IMG/VR virus record: IMGVR_UViG_3300035698_005203 | Coordinates: 1-25,131 of that record | Reading direction: 5' to 3' (one strand) | From: a virus | DNA length: 25,131 nucleotides | Shown: positions 6,757-15,306 of the stretch, in pieces | How the letters are laid out: every line of letters begins with the position of its first letter | Numbering within the stretch: position 1 is the first letter of the stretch | The notes under the pieces: model-generated | Database searches by the model: none | Told to the model about the DNA's origin: nothing | Seen by the model: the letters and a program-made list of their open reading frames with translations, nothing else | Program-made: the position numbers and the translations under genes

Positions 6757-9700
6757 CTACCACTGTGGCAATTTGTTCGTTGCGCTCTGAATATAGTTAC
6801 TAGCCCAGCTCGGTCCCTGTTCGGCCATTGCAAACTGGTCCTGATAGTTAGGGTACAGTTGATCCAGAGATTCCCCTTCCAAATCTGAGAAGAAGACAGA
6901 GAGCAGAGGATGGCTTGCCCAAAACTGCTTTCTTTGCGGATTAGTCTTGCCTCTAATCGCTTTGATCAAGTAGGCGCCCTCTGGGTCTTGCTGCGCATAC
7001 ATCGCCCAGGTCGTTTGCGAGGGAATGTTTGGATTGGCCCGGCGCATATCACGGATCGTTGCCGCTGCGGCGTCTGCTTTTCTAGCCTGCTGCTCCGATA
7101 CCCCGCTATACTTCTGAATGTTGTAGTATTCGCTTCGTTCTTTAAGCGCCTGAACGTAGAGCGGATGCCTATTGCGATTAATGTAAGCCTCGGCCTGGGC
7201 AACTATGTTCGGGTCTGCGTTCGCCGCCAATTGCTCTCTAAGCCTAACGACCTCGCCAGCATCCAGTACGCCAGTGGCCGGGTCTTTCAGCTCCCTGGGA
7301 ATCTGATAATAGGCATTGATGTAGATATCCACCCCGGAGTCATCGGTATCCGAGCTCGCCCCATAATAGGCCAGCCGCTCGGCCTGGGTCAGAGGGACTT
7401 CCGCATACTTGTCGTCTGCTTTCAGTAGCTCGGGAATCTGGCCCATCATCATCTCTCGTTGCATGAGCTGATCACGATAGTCATTGCCACTGATTTGCCC
7501 TGACTCGAGAGCGGCATTCAGACTGGCAACTTCTTGCATGTAAGGCTCTCGCGCCTTGTCTACAGTGTTCCAGAAGCTCGAGATAACACTGCCGTCATCC
7601 GCTGCTTTCTGGCGGCTATATTCCCGATCGGCATTGAGTTCTGGACTAGCCGCATAGAGAGCCGTTTTCTCCGTGCTGGTAAGATCATTGAAGCCTTTGC
7701 CATAGAACTGCTTGGCCGTATCTTCTTGAAGCTTTGAGGCCCGCCCCGTAAATGGCTGTTGCGGGAAGGTTCTTAAACCCAAGAAGTCTAGCGCGTATGA
7801 TGTTCCAGCCTGTTTGCTAGTAGATTTCTTGAGAAAATCCCCAAGGCCCTTACCCGTATCCCCCTTGAGTTGCGCCGCTACGTGCCCGGCGTCGATACCC
7901 GAGTTGATCCAGATGGGGAGCAGGTTGTCCGAGATGGCACGCTTGGCAATATCCCCAACTCCTTCAATCGGTTGACCAAAGTAGTTATGGCCTCTCGAGA
8001 GGTCGAGCAGGGTTCCCGCTAGAGGCGAGAGTCTGGACTGAGCATAACTGCTGATAGTTTTCAGGCCCTTTTCCGGCTCGGCGCCAAGGCGCATAAGCAT
8101 GCGGGCTGTGGAGAAGAAGGCGCCCCCGACTCCCACATACTGATCGTTGATTTTGACGGTCATAAACTTGCCGCCAGACTTGACATTCCAGTTCGGCTCC
8201 TGGTCCAAGATCGCGCAGATCAACATGTATCCCGCAGCTCCCAGAAGCAGACTAGAGCCGAGGGCCTTGCGAGCCTGGGTGCCTGTGATACTATTTTCTC
8301 CAATAGCTTTATAAATCGCCAGGGTCGATCTTGTGTATGTCGGTGCAAATAGAGAGACGTGTTCGACCAGCTTTTGGGTATAGCTGAGGCCCAGTCTGGA
8401 GGTCTCCATAGCACCTGTCGATCGGTTCCAGAAGTCGGCCAGCTCACGCGACTGCTGCGCGACATCTCCGTTTTTAGGATTGACAAGATGCTCCGTAGAC
8501 TGCATACCATACAGGCGCATCAGGTTCAAGTTTTCCTCGAAAACTTGAGAGCCAGCCTTAAACAGCTTTCCGAGTCCGGGTATCTTCTTGAACATAGGCT
8601 CGGCCTCGGTATATTCTGAGTTATACAGAGTCAGGCCAAACGGAGTATACTTTTTGATGATATCATTCAATCCCGTCAGGCGATTGGCGTATCCCTTGGA
8701 GTCTCCAAGGTCAGCGAACGTATGCACCATAGCCTTGGCCCACACTTTCGGACTATAGAAGAGCGTGGATAAACCTTGCATCACCGCCGGCCCAGCATCA
8801 AGCACCGTCAGGGCTTCTCGAGAAATATCGTTGAGAATCCCGGCCTTATTCAGTACGGTCTCAACTCCTTTAGCAAATCCCTCCTTTTCATTCATGCCCA
8901 AAGCCTCGCGGGCAAGCTCGTAATCCTGTGCCGTAACCTTGATCCCGTGTCTTTTTGAGAGTGTCATTACTGGCTGTCCGTTTTTGGTCTGCGGGTATAC
9001 GCCGACAGCATTTGGCTGTATGGCTATTGTGTCCTTGAAGTGATTGGCGACGCGATGATTGGCAACCCTGGCCGCAACCCCTCGCAGGTTGAGCTCGACG
9101 GCTTCAATGGGAGAAAGGTAGTGATACCCCTCCTTTATACCCTCTGCCTGAGTCTGGAATGAGCGCGGGCTTTCCATCCCAACCGTTTTATCAAAGCGAG
9201 CAGAACGCCTATCGGATGAGTTCTCCACAATTACCGAGCCGTCTTCCAATTGCTTTCCCTCAACGCCGTGCCTCTTAGCTACTTCCTCTGGAATAGCGTA
9301 GGTCCAACGGCCAATATGTTTCTCGTCGACTCCAAGATTTCGCAGTACAAGGTCCATGCCCTCATCTTGATAGAGCTTCTTGAAGTGATCGTAGACATAG
9401 TGTAAGTCATCGGCTAAGGCTTTCTGTTCTGGATTCAGTTGATAACGAGAGGCGTATTCCAGAACGTCGCCCGGCGGTCGATTAACTACGGCTCCACTCT
9501 TTAGTGTTACCTTGATATTGTCTCCGTCAAACTCGAATAACTCACCAATAGATGCGTGACGCTTGAGGCGATTCATTGCCTGCTGCCCAGACGAATAGAT
9601 GCGACTTCTTACGGTATCGAAAAGAACACGGCCAACAACATACGGGTTGTCCAGCGGGACGCCCAGCCAGCTTATCGCTCTAGCAACGGGAGGAGCCTTG

Positions 9701-12700
9701 CGCTCGAGCCAGGTCTGGAATTTGCGGATGGTATCGCCCTTATATGCTTGTCCTATAATCTTGGCATTAGAATCACATCCAAAATCGGATGTACCACCAG
9801 TAGAGGGGAGGCCCGTGGGGGTTGGTCCCATAGGTGGCGCGACGGGTGGCGTAGTCGGGGGCAAACCTGCGGGAGGAACAACAGGCGGCGTTGTCTGCTG
9901 CTGTCTGATTCTATTTGTGCCGGGAGTGCCGCCTACGGCGGGCTGACTCACTTGGCCAAACCCACCCATTAGAACATTGACAGCCTTTTGGCGCAGTTGT
10001 TTGTTGGCGAATACAGACTGGCGACTCAGGTATTCATCCAGGTCGGTGCGTTCCCATTTCTCGTTGACAGCATCAAGCACGTCGATAATGCCCATTACTT
10101 CTTGGCGATAGGCGTCCATGTCGCCTTTGTTTCCTGCGTCAGTCCAGGCTTTGTAATTCTCCGACGTAACGACAGTATCAGAAAGCTGCCCTCGCATGTC
10201 TTCCAGGTTTGGCACGTCTGGCTGCATGATTGACTCAGGGGCCTTCATGGGATCAAGGGCTCCTTCGGCTATCAGGTCCTCATCTTCTTGCGCTCGCTTC
10301 TGCGCAAACTCACGCTGGAGCTCCTCCTCTTCCAGTCCGGGTCTGTAGTAATCAATCTGCTCGATGCCTAATGGGTCTTCGTCTTTGATCGTTGTGAAGG
10401 CTCCCGGATCGTTAGCCAGGTGCGGGTCAACTACCTCTTCCACCTTGGCATCTCCCATGCTCCGATCAATCATGCGATCGACCGAGTTAGCTCTGCTTTG
10501 GGCTGTGTTAAAGGCTCGCCGGATGTACTGGGAAGGGGCTTCGTATTCGGAGTACGTTGCTCGCACGCCGGCCTTGGAACCCCACTTTTCCACGTGATCC
10601 CGATAGTCCTCAAAGAAATCCCGCAGCGTATCGGGCTGATTGGCTAGGCGCCCAAGAGCCAAGGCCATTGCGGCGCCGTCCGGGTTCTCGCCCACCATCT
10701 CTCGATAAACTTCTTCTGGGGTTGAGTCTGGACTGCGGGTTAATGCGTCGATAGCATCTGGCATGGTGTATTTCAGGTTATACGCCCAGCTTGCGCTATC
10801 CGAGCCGTCAACATTTGCGGCGCTCTGGATACGATTAAGCACGGAATAGTTGTCCTCAAGAGCTACAGCGAGAGCCTTCCCCCTTGGGGTTTCGTTAGCA
10901 AGCAGGCGCTCGCCCACGCCATCCCCGCCGATCAGCCGGTCCAGTTGTTCGGCCTGTACAGGAGCGCGGCTTTCTAGGGCCTGCCGAATCATGGCCTCTT
11001 CGTCGAACTCGGCATCCCTCGCCAAAGACTCTTGCTCTACTCCTGTGGCGGTCTGCTCTTCGCCTGCCATCTCTCTAATTTGAGTGCGCATATCATCCGT
11101 TAGGCCCGGCTCGGTACTTCCGCCGGCGGCCAAGTCTCGCGTCTTAGCCAGGTCTCCAGCCATCTTATAGGCGTTATAGATCAAGTCGTCTCGAGATGGC
11201 AAATCCCTCTGAGCCTTTGAGTTGTTATAAGCTTCCCGAGCCTGAGCAACCAGAGACGAATAAGCCTCCAGTGTATCACTAAGCTTTCCAGGACTTGCTT
11301 CCGCATCGCCAAGAGCCATCGAAAGAGTGTTTGCGGATTGGAAGACACTGTTGGGGCTTTCGTCTTTTTCGTAGCGCCACTTATCATAGGCGTCCGCGTC
11401 TTGCGGCCCATCATTAATCATACCCAGTGCGAGATCAAGTGCTTCACTAATATCGTAACGCCCCTTTAGAGGAGTGCCTTCCGCTTCGGCATTTATCTGT
11501 TTCACTTGAGCTAGAGATTTGGCGCTCTCTTCGATTTCACTCAATACAGCCTGAACTCGTGGTTTTTCAGAATCAACATACTTACGTACAAGCTCTGCCT
11601 GACGGGGGTCTAGCGTATCTACTGGGATAACGGCACGTTCCACTGCGGGTTCTGGTGCCTGCTCCATAATCGGCAACGGCTCCTGAGCTCGCTCGATCGT
11701 GGGTTCTACGGGTTCCCGGACTTGCTCGGGCTCTACTGGGCGAGACTCGGCGAAATCATCGGGAAGAAGGTCTTTAATAGAAACACCACCCTCATAAGAG
11801 GGATAGGGTTTGCGCACACTATCATATTTCATATGCATAGCTGAACCGTCGTCTAGCATTACATTGACGTTCTTTTCCGCCATACCATCGAAAGCACCAA
11901 ACCTCGTTACATGACTCGTAACTACGGAAGCACCCTCGACCGTTCCGGGTCCATTATCTGTTTCTACGCGATCGCCAACCTTGAATCCCTGCAACAGCTC
12001 TTCGTCGCTCACATTTTCAATCTTGTTATATTCATCATCCGAATCAACCCAGCGATCAGCGGGTTTCTCCGCGTCTTCCATTCCAGCAAAGGGCTTGACG
12101 GCCCCGCGCTGTGCTTCTTCTGGCGACATCTGATTAACGTCTTGTATAGCGCGACCAATTGCAGGCCCCCAACGATCGGCGCCCACACCGGAGGCCAACT
12201 GATTCAGACCAAGAACACCACCTGCCGCATCGCCAAGCGATCGACCAACTCCCCTGCCTTCCAGCATAGAGTTCGCAAACTGAATAGGCACCTGTGCGGG
12301 GGCAGCCATTAAGCGAGAGGGCGCCATTTTAGCCCAAGTATACAACTGACCGCCACGCGAGCCAGCTTCAGTAGCTTCTCGAGCAACCCTAGAGGCCGCG
12401 CTATCTCCGCCAACTCCCCTTGCGACCTGCCGCGCCATTGTTGGCATTTCGCCCATCTGTTTTTGCAAAGCAGTAGCCGCCATCTCGTAGGCGTCATTGT
12501 CAATCTCGCCAAGAGCACGAGAAGCATTGAGGTTGCTCAGTTGTCGGGCAATCTTGGTGCCCTGAATTGCCTGGCCACCAAAGTAGCCGGGCCACGCCAT
12601 GGGCGAAGTTGCTAGGTCAAGAGCCTCAGACTTGTTCATTATATTAAACCACTTGGCTGCCTTGGTCATCTCGTCAGACGAAGCAGCCGCCTTCCCAGCA

Positions 12701-13410
12701 ATCCGGGCTACCTCATCCATGTTATTCCTGGCAAGCGCAGCCATCGTGCCGCGCAGGGCATCGTCACTTAGCCCCAGACCCTTGAGCGCCGTGAGACCTT
12801 TGCTTTTAGAAAGTAGCGTAACGGGGTCCAGCCAGAACAAGGGGTCGGCCAACAGGTTCTCGGTAAACCACTTTTCGCTGACGTGGTATTTGCCAACATC
12901 AAAACCCGCTATTTCGGGACGCGCCTCCTCCAGCCCTCGGGCTTGCCCATACCAGCTTGCAGCCTTTTCCAGAGAAGTATCACCCTGAGCAACAATCTGC
13001 TTCCCTGGAGTAAGGGCTTCCGTAAGGGCGCCAAGAATTGGTTTGCCAATATACTCAGCAGGCACGTTAAGCACGTCCATCAATCCGCCCCAGACATTCT
13101 TTAGCTTAGGCGCCTGGCTCCATGCCGATCGACCTTCCGGCGTATCGTCGAGTCCCGTATAGTCCCAGCCTCTTGTCTCGGGATTATACCCTAGCCGCTG
13201 GGCCATGCTCGAATCGAAGGAGCCCGCCCCGCCAGTCTGGGCCATCTGTTGCGTATAGTTCTGCGCCCAAGAAGGGGTCTCGCCGGGCTGTCTCTGCTGA
13301 CGGCTCTGCTGCCATGCCTGAAAATTAGACGCAGCAGTACTAGGTTTTGGCGAGTCAAGTTCGCTCTCGTCAAAGTCCGTTGGATTGGTATATTCTAGGA
13401 GATTTGGCAT
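6757..13410 (-). CDS. Giant 2217-aa virion / DNA-ejection protein candidate
   Basis: The largest gene of the window starts at an ATG with a GGGGG site, 5 nt after the previous gene. Parts seen: a Gln-rich N-terminus (1-90); helical Ala/Met-rich regions (100-430); a small beta domain like an SH3 or Tudor fold (about 475-535, GDRVETDNGPGTVEG); a Pro/Glu linker (about 551-598); long acidic helical regions; and a Pro/Thr linker (about 1163-1205). A conserved-looking C-terminal half follows, with one hydrophobic segment at about 1715-1734 (LLLGAAGYMLICAIL) and WNVKSGGKFMTVKI after it. Large multidomain helical proteins of this kind in short-tailed phages are internal virion proteins that leave the head with the DNA. 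The neighbouring transglycosylase supports this. The C-terminal half also recalls large polyvalent phage proteins. I see no polymerase or protease motif. The function is inferred. Confidence 0.65.
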   Translation of the reverse strand: MPNLLEYTNPTDFDESELDSPKPSTAASNFQAWQQSRQQRQPGETPSWAQNYTQQMAQTGGAGSFDSSMAQRLGYNPETRGWDYTGLDDTPEGRSAWSQAPKLKNVWGGLMDVLNVPAEYIGKPILGALTEALTPGKQIVAQGDTSLEKAASWYGQARGLEEARPEIAGFDVGKYHVSEKWFTENLLADPLFWLDPVTLLSKSKGLTALKGLGLSDDALRGTMAALARNNMDEVARIAGKAAASSDEMTKAAKWFNIMNKSEALDLATSPMAWPGYFGGQAIQGTKIARQLSNLNASRALGEIDNDAYEMAATALQKQMGEMPTMARQVARGVGGDSAASRVAREATEAGSRGGQLYTWAKMAPSRLMAAPAQVPIQFANSMLEGRGVGRSLGDAAGGVLGLNQLASGVGADRWGPAIGRAIQDVNQMSPEEAQRGAVKPFAGMEDAEKPADRWVDSDDEYNKIENVSDEELLQGFKVGDRVETDNGPGTVEGASVVTSHVTRFGAFDGMAEKNVNVMLDDGSAMHMKYDSVRKPYPSYEGGVSIKDLLPDDFAESRPVEPEQVREPVEPTIERAQEPLPIMEQAPEPAVERAVIPVDTLDPRQAELVRKYVDSEKPRVQAVLSEIEESAKSLAQVKQINAEAEGTPLKGRYDISEALDLALGMINDGPQDADAYDKWRYEKDESPNSVFQSANTLSMALGDAEASPGKLSDTLEAYSSLVAQAREAYNNSKAQRDLPSRDDLIYNAYKMAGDLAKTRDLAAGGSTEPGLTDDMRTQIREMAGEEQTATGVEQESLARDAEFDEEAMIRQALESRAPVQAEQLDRLIGGDGVGERLLANETPRGKALAVALEDNYSVLNRIQSAANVDGSDSASWAYNLKYTMPDAIDALTRSPDSTPEEVYREMVGENPDGAAMALALGRLANQPDTLRDFFEDYRDHVEKWGSKAGVRATYSEYEAPSQYIRRAFNTAQSRANSVDRMIDRSMGDAKVEEVVDPHLANDPGAFTTIKDEDPLGIEQIDYYRPGLEEEELQREFAQKRAQEDEDLIAEGALDPMKAPESIMQPDVPNLEDMRGQLSDTVVTSENYKAWTDAGNKGDMDAYRQEVMGIIDVLDAVNEKWERTDLDEYLSRQSVFANKQLRQKAVNVLMGGFGQVSQPAVGGTPGTNRIRQQQTTPPVVPPAGLPPTTPPVAPPMGPTPTGLPSTGGTSDFGCDSNAKIIGQAYKGDTIRKFQTWLERKAPPVARAISWLGVPLDNPYVVGRVLFDTVRSRIYSSGQQAMNRLKRHASIGELFEFDGDNIKVTLKSGAVVNRPPGDVLEYASRYQLNPEQKALADDLHYVYDHFKKLYQDEGMDLVLRNLGVDEKHIGRWTYAIPEEVAKRHGVEGKQLEDGSVIVENSSDRRSARFDKTVGMESPRSFQTQAEGIKEGYHYLSPIEAVELNLRGVAARVANHRVANHFKDTIAIQPNAVGVYPQTKNGQPVMTLSKRHGIKVTAQDYELAREALGMNEKEGFAKGVETVLNKAGILNDISREALTVLDAGPAVMQGLSTLFYSPKVWAKAMVHTFADLGDSKGYANRLTGLNDIIKKYTPFGLTLYNSEYTEAEPMFKKIPGLGKLFKAGSQVFEENLNLMRLYGMQSTEHLVNPKNGDVAQQSRELADFWNRSTGAMETSRLGLSYTQKLVEHVSLFAPTYTRSTLAIYKAIGENSITGTQARKALGSSLLLGAAGYMLICAILDQEPNWNVKSGGKFMTVKINDQYVGVGGAFFSTARMLMRLGAEPEKGLKTISSYAQSRLSPLAGTLLDLSRGHNYFGQPIEGVGDIAKRAISDNLLPIWINSGIDAGHVAAQLKGDTGKGLGDFLKKSTSKQAGTSYALDFLGLRTFPQQPFTGRASKLQEDTAKQFYGKGFNDLTSTEKTALYAASPELNADREYSRQKAADDGSVISSFWNTVDKAREPYMQEVASLNAALESGQISGNDYRDQLMQREMMMGQIPELLKADDKYAEVPLTQAERLAYYGASSDTDDSGVDIYINAYYQIPRELKDPATGVLDAGEVVRLREQLAANADPNIVAQAEAYINRNRHPLYVQALKERSEYYNIQKYSGVSEQQARKADAAAATIRDMRRANPNIPSQTTWAMYAQQDPEGAYLIKAIRGKTNPQRKQFWASHPLLSVFFSDLEGESLDQLYPNYQDQFAMAEQGPSWASNYIQSATNKLPQW

Positions 13411-13415
13411 TCAGT

Positions 13416-14357
13416 CTACCCCCAGTAGGTCTTGGCGTTGAATTGTCCCGTTGGGAAAGCCTGTTGCATCTGGCTATAAAAATCTTCGCTACTACCGCCG
13501 GTGGAATCGACAGCCCCGAGTAGGCCCTTCTGTTCCGAGGGATTCATATTGGCCCAACCTGAGGCATTTACCTGCCAAGGTTTTACGTCACCAAGCGCCT
13601 GCTCCCAGGCTGTAAGGCTATTGGTGCGATCGGTCTGCCCCATCTGTTGCGCTATGCCATCCCAGTTGACGGCTTCGGCCTGGGGACTAGTGGGAGCCGG
13701 GACGCCCGCAGACTGACTCTGGGCGCTAACGGGAGCCGCCTCTGCCCATTGAACATCTCCCACGGGAGCGGGAACGCCGCCCGTGCCCGGCTCATAGCCC
13801 TGGCTTTGGTCCTGACCGTAGTAGGCCCCCCAAGCAGGCATGTTCTGACTCTGCTGCAGGTTGCTTAACCACGCAGGCATATCCGTTTGCTTGGCACCGC
13901 GAACCGTATTCCAATAAGAAACCCAGTCCCCAGGCCCCTGCTGAGAGGCAAGCAGTTCAAGATAGCCAAGGGCACTCTCGTTCTCTGCCTTTTCTCGTGC
14001 AAGGGTTTTCTGCATTCCGCTACCGTCATCCCCCATCTCGGGAGCAGATGCGCTCCAGCCCCCGGCATCGGTCGGGTCAATAACGTAATCGTTTTCCCCA
14101 ACGCCATCCGTATTAACTCCACTATATGAGTAATTGGGATCGTAACTCATATAAGGGTTTGCCTGCACATATCCTGTAGCTTCTTGCTGTCGCTGATTTT
14201 GCTCGGCCACTTGTAGCGCAAAGTTCCGAGCGGCCTCCACAGACATTCCCTGGCTCTGCGCCCAAGCAAATGCTTGACTGGCATTTGCAATCGCTAACTG
14301 AGCCTCCTGGGCTGTCCATTGATACCCACCATATACATCTGCATTATCGCCTGGCAT
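13416..14357 (-). CDS. Gln/Trp/Tyr-rich probable virion protein, unknown
   Basis: This 313-residue protein starts at an ATG with GAGGTG upstream and overlaps the transglycosylase gene by 14 nt. The first 60 residues form an Ala/Gln helix (QEAQLAIANASQAFAWAQSQ); the rest is rich in Gly, Gln, Ser, Pro, Trp and Tyr and looks largely disordered (for example ANPYMSYDPNYSYSG). Acidic composition with many Trp-containing short motifs (WASA, WVSYW, WLSNL, WGAYYG) is unusual. It sits between the virion transglycosylase and the giant protein, so it is probably packaged and ejected with them or helps assemble them. I do not recognise a family. Confidence 0.6.
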   Translation of the reverse strand: MPGDNADVYGGYQWTAQEAQLAIANASQAFAWAQSQGMSVEAARNFALQVAEQNQRQQEATGYVQANPYMSYDPNYSYSGVNTDGVGENDYVIDPTDAGGWSASAPEMGDDGSGMQKTLAREKAENESALGYLELLASQQGPGDWVSYWNTVRGAKQTDMPAWLSNLQQSQNMPAWGAYYGQDQSQGYEPGTGGVPAPVGDVQWAEAAPVSAQSQSAGVPAPTSPQAEAVNWDGIAQQMGQTDRTNSLTAWEQALGDVKPWQVNASGWANMNPSEQKGLLGAVDSTGGSSEDFYSQMQQAFPTGQFNAKTYWG

Positions 14358-14787
14358 ATTCTTTCACCTCTCTCTTCATACGATGTGCATCAATAGCAAT
14401 GCAATTAGCATGCCTGACAACATCCTCTGGAACTTCTGACACCTTTAACTCTGGAGTGATATGCCCCGGCCCCCATGTATAAGCAACTACTGCCCACCAG
14501 CGCAACGTCTCGGGATCAAGCCCCGGCTTCTGCCGAGCAACCCAACGGTAACACCAGCGAGTGTATTTGGCCTGAGCCCTAATAGCGTTCTCGGGACAGT
14601 AGGGACTCCCTTGTCCCCACTCTTCCCAAGTTATATTCTTGAACTGGCAAAGCCCCTTCGCCCCTGACGGGCTGATAGCGTGAGTATCGAAATCTGACTC
14701 CCACTTGACCTGCGCCGCCATCCATTCCCAGGGAAACTCTACGGAATGGTACATCAGAAAGAACTCAAGCAGTAGGACCGGAATCAT
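14344..14787 (-). CDS. Virion-associated lytic transglycosylase (SLT-like lysozyme)
   Basis: This 147-residue protein cleaves peptidoglycan. The SLT motifs appear in order: the catalytic Glu in WESDF (E30, followed by S31), then ISPSGAKGLCQF (residues 38-49, the GLMQ-type motif), a helix NAIRAQAKY (67-75), and WWAVVAYTWGPG (97-108), equivalent to the AYNAG motif. The length corresponds to one catalytic domain. The N-terminal hydrophobic stretch (residues 2-12) is short and more likely the first domain helix than a signal peptide. The start shares TAATG with the stop of the preceding gene. Its place among structural genes, with no holin beside it, argues for a virion enzyme opening the cell wall during DNA entry and not for the lysis endolysin, though that is not excluded. 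Confidence 0.85.
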   Translation of the reverse strand: MIPVLLLEFFLMYHSVEFPWEWMAAQVKWESDFDTHAISPSGAKGLCQFKNITWEEWGQGSPYCPENAIRAQAKYTRWCYRWVARQKPGLDPETLRWWAVVAYTWGPGHITPELKVSEVPEDVVRHANCIAIDAHRMKREVKEYARR

Positions 14788-15299
14788 TAGTAAGCCAACG
14801 GGAACATATAGCCGTCGGGCATGCTTTGATCAAAGGATACAATCACACCCAGTAACTCGATCCGCCCTGCTGTTGCCGTAGACGGCATTGGATTGTGCGA
14901 CATCTGATTAAGGTAGTCGTACACGTGTCCAAACGCTCGTTTCCCACAGATAACTCGATACTTTTTGCGGCGATCGAACTCAATCTCATCACCGAACAAA
15001 GTCTTGAGAAAACAGTCTCGAACACGAAGACGCTCTTTATTAGCGCGATCAAAAAAGCAAAGCCAGTCGGTGTTCGTTTCCATGGGTTCTGGTTTGGCAT
15101 GGTTCCTCTTGAACTCTACCTCTCGATCCCACTGAACCCTGCAAAGTTCTCGGCGCAGACCTTCGATCACCTCTCCTTCGTCGATCACAGGCGGGTTGCA
15201 CGCGGTATCATCGACCACGGATTCACACTGGTCATTTTCTGCCTCCGGCTCACACTGGGCCGCAGCACATCCGGTTAGTTTCTCGTTAGATTCTGACAT
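14787..15299 (-). CDS. Unknown protein in virion-gene block
   Basis: I place the start at the ATG at 15297-15299 (MSESNEKL), with AGGAG 4 nt upstream, giving 170 residues. A longer frame from 15338 lacks a ribosome site and would overlap the preceding gene. The first 50 residues are acidic and Cys-containing, probably disordered. The rest has a helix (EGLRRELCRVQWDREVEFKRN) and a mixed domain with FDRRKKYRVICGKRAFGHVYDYL. The beta-rich end (GRIELLGVIVSFDQ) looks folded. No known motif is recognised. It overlaps the transglycosylase start by 1 nt, which suggests coupled translation. Confidence 0.6.
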   Translation of the reverse strand: MSESNEKLTGCAAAQCEPEAENDQCESVVDDTACNPPVIDEGEVIEGLRRELCRVQWDREVEFKRNHAKPEPMETNTDWLCFFDRANKERLRVRDCFLKTLFGDEIEFDRRKKYRVICGKRAFGHVYDYLNQMSHNPMPSTATAGRIELLGVIVSFDQSMPDGYMFPLAY

Positions 15300-15306
15300 G
15301 TTTCTC

